Below, one piece after another: positions 35,187 to 43,104 of a DNA stretch of 64,000 nucleotides. The stretch's first letter is position 1, and every line of letters starts with the position of its first letter. Origin of the DNA: Candidatus Nanopelagicales bacterium (GTDB taxonomy: Bacteria; Actinomycetota; Actinomycetes; S36-B12); contig JAGYJP010000002.1 of assembly GCA_018402075.1 (NCBI GenBank), positions 434,001 through 498,000 on the forward strand, in the 5' to 3' direction. The notes beneath the pieces are model-generated. The model was not told the origin of the DNA. It saw only the letters and a program-made list of their open reading frames with translations, and searched no databases. The position numbers were made by a program, and so were the translations under genes.

Positions 35187-35762
35187 ATGAAGTCCGGTGT
35201 CCACGAAGATCATTTGAGATCTGATCTCGATCGCCACGGCTATTACCCTGAAGTGGTTTTCGAGGCCCTGGCTACTGCATTAGGTCATGAAAAACTCCAC
35301 GCCTACGTGGTTCAACATGAGGCAGCGTTCGATCGAGATGAGCTTCGTCGTCACATGACTGTCTTAGCTCTTACACCGACGCGGCTACTCGTGAGTCACA
35401 CCGATGATCACGTACTTGATGGTATTCCACATGCTTCGTCATCCACAGAAGCTGTGCGTTTAGACAAAGTGAACTCCATTGTTGTTACGCGAGTAGTGCG
35501 CGATCCTGCAGGGGTTAGCGGTGACGTATCGACCATTGAAGTAGTGCTCACTATTGGATGGGGAGCTGTCAACCGAATTGAATTGGAAGTCGCGTCTTGT
35601 GGAGACCCGTCGTGCGATGCCGACCACGGCTATACGGGTACTTCAAGTAATGATGACTTCTCGCTGAGAGTGTCCGAGGCCGCAGATGGCGCGGATACCG
35701 TGAATCGTCTATTGCAATTTTCGGCAGAGTTGTCTCACTCCACTGCCACTCGACTGGGATAG
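35187..35762 (+). CDS. DUF5998-family protein
   Basis: This 191-residue actinobacterial protein of unknown function is recognised by HEDHLRSDLDRHGYYPEVV at the N-terminus and TLTPTRLL-like TPTRLLVSHTDDH, and by its place before a phosphodiesterase and tdk, which is standard in the phylum. The middle looks like a beta-sandwich or PH-like domain (VVLTIGWGAVNRIELEVASCGDPSCDADHGY), with two Cys and a His near 140-150 that might bind a metal. No membrane segment. ATG start, probably leaderless. Confidence 0.8.
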   Translation: MKSGVHEDHLRSDLDRHGYYPEVVFEALATALGHEKLHAYVVQHEAAFDRDELRRHMTVLALTPTRLLVSHTDDHVLDGIPHASSSTEAVRLDKVNSIVVTRVVRDPAGVSGDVSTIEVVLTIGWGAVNRIELEVASCGDPSCDADHGYTGTSSNDDFSLRVSEAADGADTVNRLLQFSAELSHSTATRLG

Positions 35763-35774
35763 GAATTGCTGCAA

Positions 35775-36914
35775 ATGAGCAACCCTGTGGTTGAGGATCT
35801 TTCAATCAGCATGAAAGACGTTATCCCTTCCGCAATACGGTCGCTGAATGCCGGCCAGAGTGACAACTCACTAATGATTCCACATTCGCTCCATGTAGTC
35901 GTTTTGCTCATTGATGGTCTCGGTGAACTTCAACTACGTAATCATGCGCCAGATGCCCCGATTCTTCATACCGGTTCTCTGGGATTCATGACAACGGAGT
36001 TTCCTAGTACAACACCGGTTGTACTGGGTTCGCTGGGTACGGGTCTGACTCCTGGGAGACATGGTTTGGTTGGTGCCTCGTTTTGGCTCCCGGAGGACGA
36101 GCAAATGTTTGCTCCCCTGAAGTGGGGTTCAATTCCACATCCATTATCGATTGCTCCTGAGAAAACTCTTTTTGAGATGGCCCGGGAGTCCGGTATTGAT
36201 GTCGCTACTATTGCGCCGTCAAAACATCAGCAGTCTGGCCTCACTCGCTCGGTGCTGCGTGGATCTTCCTATCACGGTGCAAACTCCCCAGATGAAATCT
36301 TGAATTCATTTCGTGCACGCCAATCACACCTGCACGCCAATCAACCTGCGCTCACATACATATATTGGCCGGATCTTGATCGCCTAGGGCACGTCTTCGG
36401 AGCTGGATCCCGCGAGTGGATAGATGGTTTGCGTATTGTCAATTCTCTGGTTACTGAATTGGTTGAGTCACTGAATAAGGGTGAGTCACTTGTTGTGACG
36501 TCTGATCACGGAATGATTACGTGTCCTGAAGAGAGCAGAATAGGAATCGAGAATCACCCCAGCTTGGGAGAGTCATTGATTCGGGTTGGCGGTGAGCCCC
36601 GTGTGAGGCATGTGTACGTTAGGGACGGCTCACTCGGCGAAGTTCAGGCAACTTGGCAGTCCGTTCTCGATCTTCGAGCTCGGGTACTCACACGTGAGGA
36701 AAGCATTGATTCCGGACTATTCCACGTCGAGGAAAGCGCCATTGCGCAAAGAATCGGGGATCTTGTTGTGATAGCAATGGGCAACCATATGCTCACAAGC
36801 AGCATTGACCCACTCTCCTCACGACTTCTAGGACAACATGGAGCGGACTCCGCCGAAGAGTCACTTGTCCCTCTGCGAATCTTCGACTCGGATGGCTCCA
36901 GCTTGTCACGCTGA
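35775..36914 (+). CDS. Alkaline-phosphatase-superfamily nucleotide pyrophosphatase/phosphodiesterase
   Basis: This 379-residue protein has the type I phosphodiesterase fold. Metal-binding blocks are visible: VVVLLIDGLGELQL (Asp), the nucleophile Thr region TEFPSTTPVVLGSLGTG, YIYWPDLDRLGHVFG (Asp, Asp, His) and VVTSDHGMI (Asp, His). No signal peptide, so it should act in the cytosol on a nucleotide or phosphonate-like diester; the substrate is unknown. The ATG at 35775 has AGGA at good spacing and is preferred to the TTG at 35766. The DUF5998 - phosphodiesterase - tdk - sepH block is conserved in Actinobacteria. Confidence 0.85.
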   Translation: MSNPVVEDLSISMKDVIPSAIRSLNAGQSDNSLMIPHSLHVVVLLIDGLGELQLRNHAPDAPILHTGSLGFMTTEFPSTTPVVLGSLGTGLTPGRHGLVGASFWLPEDEQMFAPLKWGSIPHPLSIAPEKTLFEMARESGIDVATIAPSKHQQSGLTRSVLRGSSYHGANSPDEILNSFRARQSHLHANQPALTYIYWPDLDRLGHVFGAGSREWIDGLRIVNSLVTELVESLNKGESLVVTSDHGMITCPEESRIGIENHPSLGESLIRVGGEPRVRHVYVRDGSLGEVQATWQSVLDLRARVLTREESIDSGLFHVEESAIAQRIGDLVVIAMGNHMLTSSIDPLSSRLLGQHGADSAEESLVPLRIFDSDGSSLSR

Positions 36915-36932
36915 TATACCTTGTGTGAAAGT

Positions 36933-37601
36933 ATGACTCCTGTGGCCGAACTAGTTTTTTACGCAGGAACAATGGATTGCGGAAAGTCAACGCTCGCATT
37001 GCAAACAGACCACAATCACGCCACGAGGGGTCGTTCCGGCGTGGTATTCACAAGGCTTGATCGAGCGGGTTCCTCCGTATTGTCGAGCAGGCTAGGGCTG
37101 GAAGTGCCAGCTGTTGAAGTTGATTTGGATCTGAATCTGCGCAGATATGTTGTGGATAGGTTGTCAGCAGGACACCGAATTGATTATCTCATTTGCGATG
37201 AAGCTCAGTTTTACTCGCCTGAACAAATAGAACAAATTGCGCAACTGGTGGATGATTTGTCGATAGATGTCTACGCATTCGGAATTATGACGGATTTCCG
37301 AACCAAATTATTCCCGGGTTCTGCTCGCCTAGTGGAACTTGCGGATCGAGTGCAGTATTTGCAGGTCGAAGCCCTGTGTTGGTGTGGAGCACGGGCTCTA
37401 CACAACGCCAGAACGATTTCTGGCGATATGACAACCGACGGTGATCAAGTGCTCGTAGGAGACATCAACAGTGAGGATGAAATTTCCTATGAAGTTCTCT
37501 GTAGGCGTCACTACCGAGCGCGATTAACTGCCAAAAACGCACAGAGTTCACACATGTCCTCGGAGCCATTGCCATTTGATGGAAAGAGTGCCGACGGCTA
37601 A
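36933..37601 (+). CDS. tdk: Thymidine kinase (type II)
   Basis: This enzyme phosphorylates thymidine to dTMP in the salvage pathway. The protein has the P-loop YAGTMDCGKST, the Walker B DEAQFYSPEQI, and zinc-ribbon cysteines in ALCWCGARA and VLCRRHY. At 222 residues it is normal in length; the C-terminal about 30 residues are a variable tail. The ATG at 36933 is preferred to TTG at 36921 because it matches the usual start before the AELVFYAGTMDCGK block. With nrdJ and dut in the window it completes much of dTTP supply. It is convergent with sepH, overlapping by 4 nt. Confidence 0.92.
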   Translation: MTPVAELVFYAGTMDCGKSTLALQTDHNHATRGRSGVVFTRLDRAGSSVLSSRLGLEVPAVEVDLDLNLRRYVVDRLSAGHRIDYLICDEAQFYSPEQIEQIAQLVDDLSIDVYAFGIMTDFRTKLFPGSARLVELADRVQYLQVEALCWCGARALHNARTISGDMTTDGDQVLVGDINSEDEISYEVLCRRHYRARLTAKNAQSSHMSSEPLPFDGKSADG

Positions 37602-38287
37602 GAGGAATTCTTTGGACCGCCAAAGAGAATTTCATCCCAACTTGGAACTTTGGCGCGTCCACGTTTACTCTTTTTGCCGGATGTCTTTTCGGCAGGTTCC
37701 ACGTTGAGGGGTAACTCCGCTTCCTCAATGACAACTGAGACCTGAGGATTTTCAGAGACTGAAACAGTGTCAGTTGCCTCTGCGACCTCAGGCGTTATTT
37801 CCGGTTCAAGCTCTGGGACGGCCACTAACCGCACTGGTTCCACCGGCTTACCGGGGGTGTCAAGGATCACCGTGTCACCTATTGAGGAGGAATCGATATT
37901 GGTGTCGCGTCTCGACACACCCATCCACGACCTGGCTGCATCGTTGATCGGGTGGACAGTATTTCCGGCTGGCTCGAAATTCCAAAGAGCCTGGGTGTTA
38001 TTGAGTGTGGCGGCTACTACCCACTGCCCGTCCTTGTAATAACTGTCCCACGAAAGGTCATCTGATTGAGCAAAGCCGCGAACAACTTCACTCAATGTTG
38101 AGCCGCCTCGTGTCGAGTGAACATAGGTTGCCTGTGCCCGATCGGCGACATAGGCTCTTTCCCCAAGGGGTGGTTCAGAGTATCTAATGACGCGATCCAC
38201 TGGCCATCCAGTATCTTGAGCAACCTCTTCAGGTGACTCTCCGGCCCGTACACGAAACTGTATCTCGCGGGGGCTGAGCGCGTCCAG
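37598..38287 (-). CDS. sepH: Septation protein SepH (DUF3071), N-terminally short, probable CTG start
   Basis: SepH binds FtsZ and aids septum assembly in Streptomyces and Mycobacterium. The helix-turn-helix core is present: SPREIQFRVRAGESPEEVA, then GWPVDRVIRYSEPPLGER, followed by the WDSYYKDGQWVVAATL and WNFEPAGNTVHPINDAARSW parts and an acidic, variable tail ending in KVPSWDEILFG, the usual C-terminal peptide. Known members carry some 60-70 further N-terminal residues. Here the frame is closed by TAA 6 nt upstream of a CTG, and that CTG has AAAGGAG at ideal 6-nt spacing. The next in-frame start, GTG at 38200, would cut the helix-turn-helix. Upstream frames do not encode the missing part. 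Confidence 0.8.
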   Translation of the reverse strand: MDALSPREIQFRVRAGESPEEVAQDTGWPVDRVIRYSEPPLGERAYVADRAQATYVHSTRGGSTLSEVVRGFAQSDDLSWDSYYKDGQWVVAATLNNTQALWNFEPAGNTVHPINDAARSWMGVSRRDTNIDSSSIGDTVILDTPGKPVEPVRLVAVPELEPEITPEVAEATDTVSVSENPQVSVVIEEAELPLNVEPAEKTSGKKSKRGRAKVPSWDEILFGGPKNSS

Positions 38288-38293
38288 AGTTTA

Positions 38294-38300
38294 CTCCTTT
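38294..38300 (-). promoter_or_regulatory. Ribosome binding site that supports the CTG start of sepH
   Basis: On the minus strand AAAGGAG is followed by TAAACT (6 nt) and CTG GAC GCG CTC. No ATG, GTG or TTG lies in frame between the upstream stop TAA and residue 31 of the product. The site is a near-perfect anti-16S match. Confidence 0.7.
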
Positions 38301-38309
38301 AACGGTACT

Positions 38310-38328
38310 TCATTCCTGTCTGGAATGA
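38310..38328. repeat. Inverted repeat upstream of sepH, candidate operator
   Basis: TCATTCC and GGAATGA are perfect 7-bp arms around TGTCT. It sits about 30 bp before the sepH CTG, just upstream of TACCGT (minus strand, 38307-38302), a possible -10. The arms are too short for a convincing terminator of the MFS gene. Confidence 0.45.
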
Positions 38329-38401
38329 GTTAAATGTTCATGGAAGAAAATGGAGCCCGCCAACTTGGTGAATTCGAGACTTTCTTCCAATTTCTTTCTC
38401 T

Positions 38402-38424
38402 TAACTTACCCCGTAACTTACCCC
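38402..38424. repeat. Tandem 12-bp direct repeat upstream of sepH
   Basis: TAACTTACCCC occurs twice in tandem at 12-bp pitch (38402-38412 and 38414-38424), just over one helical turn apart. It lies in the 189-bp gap between the MFS gene stop and sepH. It could be a pair of regulator sites; no protein is known from sequence. Confidence 0.5.
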
Positions 38425-38476
38425 TTACTGACCCGAGAATGCGGAAGGATGCGGATTTCGTTAAATTTCGCCGTGA

Positions 38477-39787
38477 TCATGGGTGGGGGCGCGGTTGGGG
38501 GTCATCGACAAATCCTCCAGCGGTAGGGCCTGGAATTGGGTCAGGATTAAGTACTATTGCGGGATCCGGGAGAGGTCTTTCAGCGCTATTTTGCGTCCAA
38601 AGGTTTCGGGAAGTCACTGAAACCATAAGAGTGAATGCGGCACCGAAAACACCGAGTGCAAAAGCCCATTCTGTCCCCACGGTGTCCACCAAGTAGCCGC
38701 CAATTGAGGCTCCGCCGGCAAAACCTAGGGCCAAACCGGAGTTTGTCCAAGTTAATCCTTCGGTCAAGAGCCGTGGGGGAACTAGTCTTTCGGCAAGTGA
38801 AAAGGCACTGATAAGCGTGGGTGCAATCGCGAATCCAGATAGAAACGCTACTAACGCCAATAATGGGGTAGATCGAAGGAATGGAATAGGAACGGCAATG
38901 GCAAACATGAGGAATGAGGTGATGATCATTTGGGTGGGTAGTGATATCCGTAGGTGTCGACTTCCAAAGAGAATTCCGCCAATCATGGAACCAAAAGCCC
39001 ACAGGGACAAAATGATTCCAGCCATCTGTGGTGCGCCATCTAAAGAGGTAAATGCGACAACCGCCACGTCAAATGTGCCGAAAAGAACTCCAATACCTGT
39101 TGTAGCCATGATTAGTGTGAACAGTCCAGGCTGTCGAAGAGCACCCTTATGTTGATTGGGCTGCGGTTGTGCTGCATGTAGTGGGGGAGATGTAGATTTA
39201 AGGGTTGAGAGCAGGACACCTCCAACGAGGGTTAAGGCTGCGCCGACAATAAGTGGTGACGGAAAGCCAAGGGTGAAAGCCAAAATAGTCGCCAGCATTG
39301 GACCAATGGCAAATATAAGTTCATCTATGATGCTTTCGAGCGCGAAGGCAGTGCGCAGTTGAGATACATGGCGATCAGTTACGTAGGCCCATCTGGCACG
39401 AACGAAAGATCCGAACGATGGAAATGCCGCTCCAGCAGTCACGATTAATAGAGATTGAATCCAACGGGCCCATGACAGCTGCACCGATGCGACAAAGACA
39501 ATCAGAGTGAATGAATAGATAAATGGGAGAACTAGCAGGATCGGTTGCTGGCCTATGCGGTCTGCAAGTCTGCTGGTGAACAGCGCCGCAACCGCCGAGG
39601 TGATAGCAAATAGAGCTTGAAGGAAACCTGCGTATGCGTAAGAACCGGTGTCATTACTTATGTAAAGAATCAGACCCAGACTCACTGTCGCAAGGGGTAG
39701 GCGCGCCACAAAGCCAGCAGACGAAAATGCTGCCGCGCCTGGAATCCGCAGCACGTGGAAAAAAGGAAGTAATGGATTAGCTAGCAT
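38477..39787 (-). CDS. Major facilitator superfamily transporter
   Basis: This 436-residue membrane protein has about 12 hydrophobic segments and the MFS loop motif LADRIGQQPILL between helices 2 and 3 (about 75-86). It resembles drug or sugar efflux members with FGSMIGGILFGSRHL. The last 30 residues are Pro-rich and Asn-rich (PDPAIVLNPDPIPGPTAGG) and cytoplasmic. The substrate is unknown. ATG start; minus-strand TAACGT lies 9 nt upstream (39797-39802), so it may be leaderless. It is divergent from the inositol-phosphatase gene. Confidence 0.85.
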   Translation of the reverse strand: MLANPLLPFFHVLRIPGAAAFSSAGFVARLPLATVSLGLILYISNDTGSYAYAGFLQALFAITSAVAALFTSRLADRIGQQPILLVLPFIYSFTLIVFVASVQLSWARWIQSLLIVTAGAAFPSFGSFVRARWAYVTDRHVSQLRTAFALESIIDELIFAIGPMLATILAFTLGFPSPLIVGAALTLVGGVLLSTLKSTSPPLHAAQPQPNQHKGALRQPGLFTLIMATTGIGVLFGTFDVAVVAFTSLDGAPQMAGIILSLWAFGSMIGGILFGSRHLRISLPTQMIITSFLMFAIAVPIPFLRSTPLLALVAFLSGFAIAPTLISAFSLAERLVPPRLLTEGLTWTNSGLALGFAGGASIGGYLVDTVGTEWAFALGVFGAAFTLMVSVTSRNLWTQNSAERPLPDPAIVLNPDPIPGPTAGGFVDDPQPRPHP

Positions 39788-39860
39788 GGGATGGATACGT
39801 TACCGGCTTCATGTACGTGCGCCCTAGGGAAGACCTCGAATTTGAATAGGCGGTCTCAGC

Positions 39861-40715
39861 ATGACCCTCCCAGCCTTTATCACTAAATATGAGTCCATAG
39901 CGGATGAAACAGGGCGATATGAGATTGCTTGGCAAGCAGCCCACCAGGCCGCTCAGTTTTTACTCAATGAACGACCAATGAACCTGACAAGCAGTTCAAA
40001 ATCCACTCCCACTGACCTTGTAACCCATATGGATAGAGCAGCTGAATGCATGATTGTAGATTCAATTGTCCACAATTTTCCTTCCGACGGCATTGTGGGT
40101 GAGGAAGGTGCTTATCGAAAAGCATCCAGTGAGTACCGTTGGATTATTGATCCATTGGATGGCACCGTGAATTATCTTTTTGGGATTCCACTATGGGGTG
40201 TGTCTATTGGAATAGAAGTTTGTGGGGAGGTTGAGTTCGGCATCGTGGCTATTCCAGCTCAAAGCGAGACTTTTGTTGCGCAAAGAGGGCATGGGGCCTG
40301 GCGGATAGTCAGTGGTGATGAAGGACAAAAACCTTGGGAAAGGATTGCGGTTCGGCAATCCACATCCCTCAACAACGCATTGGTCACCACTGGATTTGGA
40401 TACAGTCCGGATCGGCGGAAGAGTCAGGCCGAGGTTGTCAGGCGGATGATTCCACACATCGCTGATATCCGACGTGGCGGTGCTGCTGTGGTGGATTTAT
40501 GTTGGTTTGCATGCGGACGTAGCGATGCATACTACGAGTATGGATTGAACCATTGGGACTACGCAGCTGGTGCGCTTATTGCACAGGAAGCAGGTGGAAT
40601 TGTCCGCGGATTAACCAGTGATGACTTTAGTAAATTCCTGCTCGCATCGACGCCTCAAGTTTTTGAGGATGTCAGAAGATTATTGATCAATTCAGGTGCT
40701 CAAAAAATCTTTTAG
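39861..40715 (+). CDS. Inositol-monophosphatase-family phosphatase
   Basis: This 284-residue metal-dependent phosphatase has the motifs GEEGAYRKASSEYRWIIDPLDGTVNY (Glu, then IDPLDGT with two metal Asp) and the second block NHWDYAAGALIAQEAGG. The family removes phosphate from myo-inositol 1-phosphate, histidinol phosphate or fructose bisphosphate. The class is fixed by motif, the substrate is not. The ATG start gives a typical length. It sits between divergent MFS and convergent gamma carbonic anhydrase genes, so no operon partner gives a hint. Confidence 0.9.
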   Translation: MTLPAFITKYESIADETGRYEIAWQAAHQAAQFLLNERPMNLTSSSKSTPTDLVTHMDRAAECMIVDSIVHNFPSDGIVGEEGAYRKASSEYRWIIDPLDGTVNYLFGIPLWGVSIGIEVCGEVEFGIVAIPAQSETFVAQRGHGAWRIVSGDEGQKPWERIAVRQSTSLNNALVTTGFGYSPDRRKSQAEVVRRMIPHIADIRRGGAAVVDLCWFACGRSDAYYEYGLNHWDYAAGALIAQEAGGIVRGLTSDDFSKFLLASTPQVFEDVRRLLINSGAQKIF

Positions 40716-40728
40716 TCCCGCAGACTTT

Positions 40729-41247
40729 TTAGTCAATCCTTTTCAATTTATCCCTGTACCAATGTGAATTTCGTACATATATCTCGACGGCAGGTTCAAT
40801 ATCAGACTCTGTCACAGTATCGGGAGTGATGATTGCAGGTATTCCGAGAGCTCGGGCGCGACTCGGCACCTCTTTGAAATTCCCCACCAAGGCGTGCGCT
40901 CCGACTAACGAAGTCGGGCCAACTCGTGCGCCCTGCAAGACAACAGCGAGTGATCCAATAAGTGACATATCGAAAATAGTGCAACCCTCGAGGTGTGCGC
41001 CATGGCCAATGACACATCGATTGCCCACGACCGTATTGAACTTCGTGTTGCAGTGGATGATCGCTGAATCTTGAATCGACGTTTGGGAGCCTATCCAGAT
41101 CTCCCCACGATCACCGCGCAGGATGGCACCTGGCCAAATACTTGATTCTGGTCCAATCGTGACACTGCCAATGATCACGGCATCAGGGTGGACGAAAGCG
41201 GTGGAATCTATAGATGGAATCTGTGAGCCTAGGGCGTATATGGGCAT
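40729..41247 (-). CDS. Gamma-class carbonic-anhydrase-like hexapeptide protein
   Basis: This 172-residue left-handed beta-helix protein has hexapeptide repeats (for example VIIGSVTIGPESSIWPGAIL and CVIGHGAHLEGCTI). The metal His residues are present in SAIIHCNTKF and CVIGHGAHLEG, where the zinc site sits between subunits. It forms a trimer. CO2 hydration is possible but many members are acyl or metal storage proteins of unknown activity. ATG start with a TATAGG-like sequence upstream. DUF4193 is divergent. Confidence 0.88.
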   Translation of the reverse strand: MPIYALGSQIPSIDSTAFVHPDAVIIGSVTIGPESSIWPGAILRGDRGEIWIGSQTSIQDSAIIHCNTKFNTVVGNRCVIGHGAHLEGCTIFDMSLIGSLAVVLQGARVGPTSLVGAHALVGNFKEVPSRARALGIPAIITPDTVTESDIEPAVEIYVRNSHWYRDKLKRID

Positions 41248-41379
41248 GACCTATATTCTCATGGCTCATATTCCCACAAATTAGTGTGAGGAATCTGATA
41301 ACCGGAGACCCACCTGCGAAGTGCACCACTGCATGAGGCACAATCTGCGCGCAACGACTCAATGGGAGAGGATCACGAC

Positions 41380-41676
41380 ATGGCTACCGATTACGACGCC
41401 CCTCGCAAGACTGATGAGGAGCTAGCGGAGGATAGCCTCGAAGAGTTGAAAGCCCGCCGCGCTGAGAAAACTTCGTCACCCGTTGAGGTGGATGAAGCCG
41501 AACTTGCTGAGACAATCGAGCTGCCAGGCGCAGATTTATCGTCTGAGAATCTCACGGTGCAGGTTGTGCCAAAACAGAGCGATGAATTTACCTGCATGTC
41601 TTGCTTTCTGGTACACCATCGAAGTCAGTTCGATCACGAGAGTAAATCCGGTCCGGTGTGCAAGGACTGTGCTTAG
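41380..41676 (+). CDS. DUF4193-family small zinc-ribbon protein
   Basis: This 98-residue conserved actinobacterial protein has the hallmark start MATDYDAPRKTDEELAEDS, an acidic linker (about 20-60), and the C-terminal CxxC pair TCMSCFLVHHRSQ and CKDCA that should bind zinc. The function is unknown. The ATG at 41380 is chosen because it has GGGAGAGGA at proper spacing and matches the family; the ATG at 41362 lacks one. Its stop overlaps that of the opposite-strand DUF4235 gene by 4 bp. Confidence 0.92.
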   Translation: MATDYDAPRKTDEELAEDSLEELKARRAEKTSSPVEVDEAELAETIELPGADLSSENLTVQVVPKQSDEFTCMSCFLVHHRSQFDHESKSGPVCKDCA

Positions 41677-41924
41677 TCCTCTCGGGAAACGATCCGGAAC
41701 ACTGCCACTTCTACGGCCGCAGCGGCGGCTGCAGTGATGGTTGCCCAGACAAGCGCACTTCCAAAGCTGACTTTTGGATCATGTGGAGATGGCGCTGCGT
41801 GCCCATTAAGGCGTTTATATCCCGCGTCCAATGTCTTACGCACAGCCCAAGTGGCCGCCATTGCGGCTAGTGGGGCAACTACATGAATCGCAATTGAATT
41901 TGATCGCTGAGGTGTCTGTTCCAC
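41673..41924 (-). CDS. DUF4235-family membrane protein
   Basis: This 83-residue protein is predicted to have two membrane segments (about 12-30, IHVVAPLAAMAATWAVRK, and about 55-78, ALVWATITAAAAAAVEVAVF). The pattern and length fit DUF4235, a small actinobacterial membrane family of unknown function. It is convergent with DUF4193 and lies 56 bp downstream of DUF3093 on the same strand. ATG start. Confidence 0.82.
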   Translation of the reverse strand: MEQTPQRSNSIAIHVVAPLAAMAATWAVRKTLDAGYKRLNGHAAPSPHDPKVSFGSALVWATITAAAAAAVEVAVFRIVSRED

Positions 41925-41980
41925 ATCCCTTGTTTACCAGTTCTATTGGGAAACCTGTAACAAGGGTGAGTGTGTCCGAT

Positions 41981-42469
41981 TTAGATCGCCAAATCCACTG
42001 TCGTGGGACCACCTAGGCGGGTCAATAGGGGGTTGGGTCGTCGGGAAGAAAATACCCACAGTTCATGGGGGTCGTGATCATCCTGTATCGACAGGGCAAT
42101 GGCGGGAAGGTTTCCCCGCACCGAGAGATACGCGGTGTCGCTCGATCGGCCACGTTGAATACTTGCCAATTCTTTGGGATCCAGAAGGCGTGGGTTTGCG
42201 ATGAGTGCCAGTGGAATAGTTGCCCGGTCTACGCATAATGTTTCGTCGCCTGGCTCGCCTGAAACCGTAATGACAGGGGAAGCCACCCATAAGCCAATCA
42301 ATAAGCTGAAGAATCCACCTATAAAAATAACCACTCCGACTAGCAAGCTGATTGCCGCCGCATACGCGATAGAAATCATGGCAACGAAAAGTATGAGCAC
42401 GAAGAAGGTACTTGGACGTGGGTAAACTCTTTCGGAATATTGGGTAAGTACACGTGCGCTGTCGGACAT
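41981..42469 (-). CDS. DUF3093-family membrane protein
   Basis: This 162-residue protein starts with the polar YSERVYPRPSTFF segment and has two close membrane segments (about 20-58), followed by a soluble C-terminal domain that includes RPNPLLTRLGG. DUF3093 lies next to dut across Actinobacteria, as here. The function is unknown. The ATG at 42469 fits because a minus-strand TACACT -10 ends 6 nt upstream; it should be leaderless and faces the thioesterase gene across 35 bp. Confidence 0.82.
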   Translation of the reverse strand: MSDSARVLTQYSERVYPRPSTFFVLILFVAMISIAYAAAISLLVGVVIFIGGFFSLLIGLWVASPVITVSGEPGDETLCVDRATIPLALIANPRLLDPKELASIQRGRSSDTAYLSVRGNLPAIALSIQDDHDPHELWVFSSRRPNPLLTRLGGPTTVDLAI

Positions 42470-42475
42470 GGCACG

Positions 42476-42481
42476 AGTGTA
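42476..42481 (-). promoter_or_regulatory. -10 box of the DUF3093 gene, leaderless type
   Basis: On the minus strand TACACT ends 6 nt before the ATG at 42469. No ribosome binding site is seen. Confidence 0.6.
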
Positions 42482-42492
42482 CGAGTGGGGAG

Positions 42493-42498
42493 TAGAGT
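42493..42498 (+). promoter_or_regulatory. -10 box of the thioesterase gene, leaderless type
   Basis: TAGAGT ends 6 nt before the GTG at 42505. It faces away from the DUF3093 -10 just 11 bp to the left. Confidence 0.6.
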
Positions 42499-42504
42499 GC
42501 ATGT

Positions 42505-43104
42505 GTGTCAGATGCGAATACCCGCAAAGGTTCCTTTGTCCCTACGCGAAGCTCAATTGCACCGCAACCTGGTGAACCCATTCCGTCCCATTACAAGATG
42601 TGCTTTGGATGTGGTGTTGAGCACCCCACAGGCTTACACATGCGGGTGACAGCAGGTGAGGGATTAACGGCCGAAGGAGTCTTTACGGTAACAGGAAATC
42701 ACCAAGGGGCACCTGGGCTGGCGCATGGTGGGCTCCTTTCAGCCGCCATCGACGAGATTCTCGGATCGCTTAACTGGCTGATAGGTGTCCCTGCAGTCAC
42801 TGCGAGGTTGGAATGCGATTTTCGGAGACCGGTTCCGGTCAATACAACTTTGTATATTCATGCCTCTATCGACAATATTCATGGTAGGAAAGTGTTCACG
42901 CAGGCTCGCGCACACATGAATAACCCTGAGGGACCCATCGCCATTGAAGCTAAAGCGCTCTTTGTGCAGGTCAAGTTGGAACATTTTGTCACGAACGGTA
43001 ACCAGACAGAGGTCGATGCTGCGGTTTCAGACAGGTCGAGTAAGTGGCGAGATATGGCGCAGATGGACTACTCACAGAGCTCTGATTTCGAGGTCAATCC
43101 GTGA
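42505..43104 (+). CDS. Hot-dog fold thioesterase (PaaI-like)
   Basis: This 199-residue protein has the hot-dog signature APGLAHGGLLSAAIDEILGS (about 71-90) with the catalytic Asp or Glu, preceded by MCFGCGVEHPTGLH. The Cys-x2-Cys near residue 35 is a frequent feature of this subset. The family hydrolyses acyl-CoA or acyl-ACP thioesters in the cytosol; chain length is not inferable. The GTG start is 6 nt after TAGAGT. Its stop overlaps dut by 4 nt (GTGA), so it heads the dut operon. Confidence 0.83.
   Translation: MSDANTRKGSFVPTRSSIAPQPGEPIPSHYKMCFGCGVEHPTGLHMRVTAGEGLTAEGVFTVTGNHQGAPGLAHGGLLSAAIDEILGSLNWLIGVPAVTARLECDFRRPVPVNTTLYIHASIDNIHGRKVFTQARAHMNNPEGPIAIEAKALFVQVKLEHFVTNGNQTEVDAAVSDRSSKWRDMAQMDYSQSSDFEVNP

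Noticed and set aside
38334..38696. Plus-strand 120-codon frame between sepH and the MFS gene
   Set aside because: Most of it is antisense to the MFS C-terminal tail; Arg/Gly/Ser-rich composition is typical of a shadow frame.
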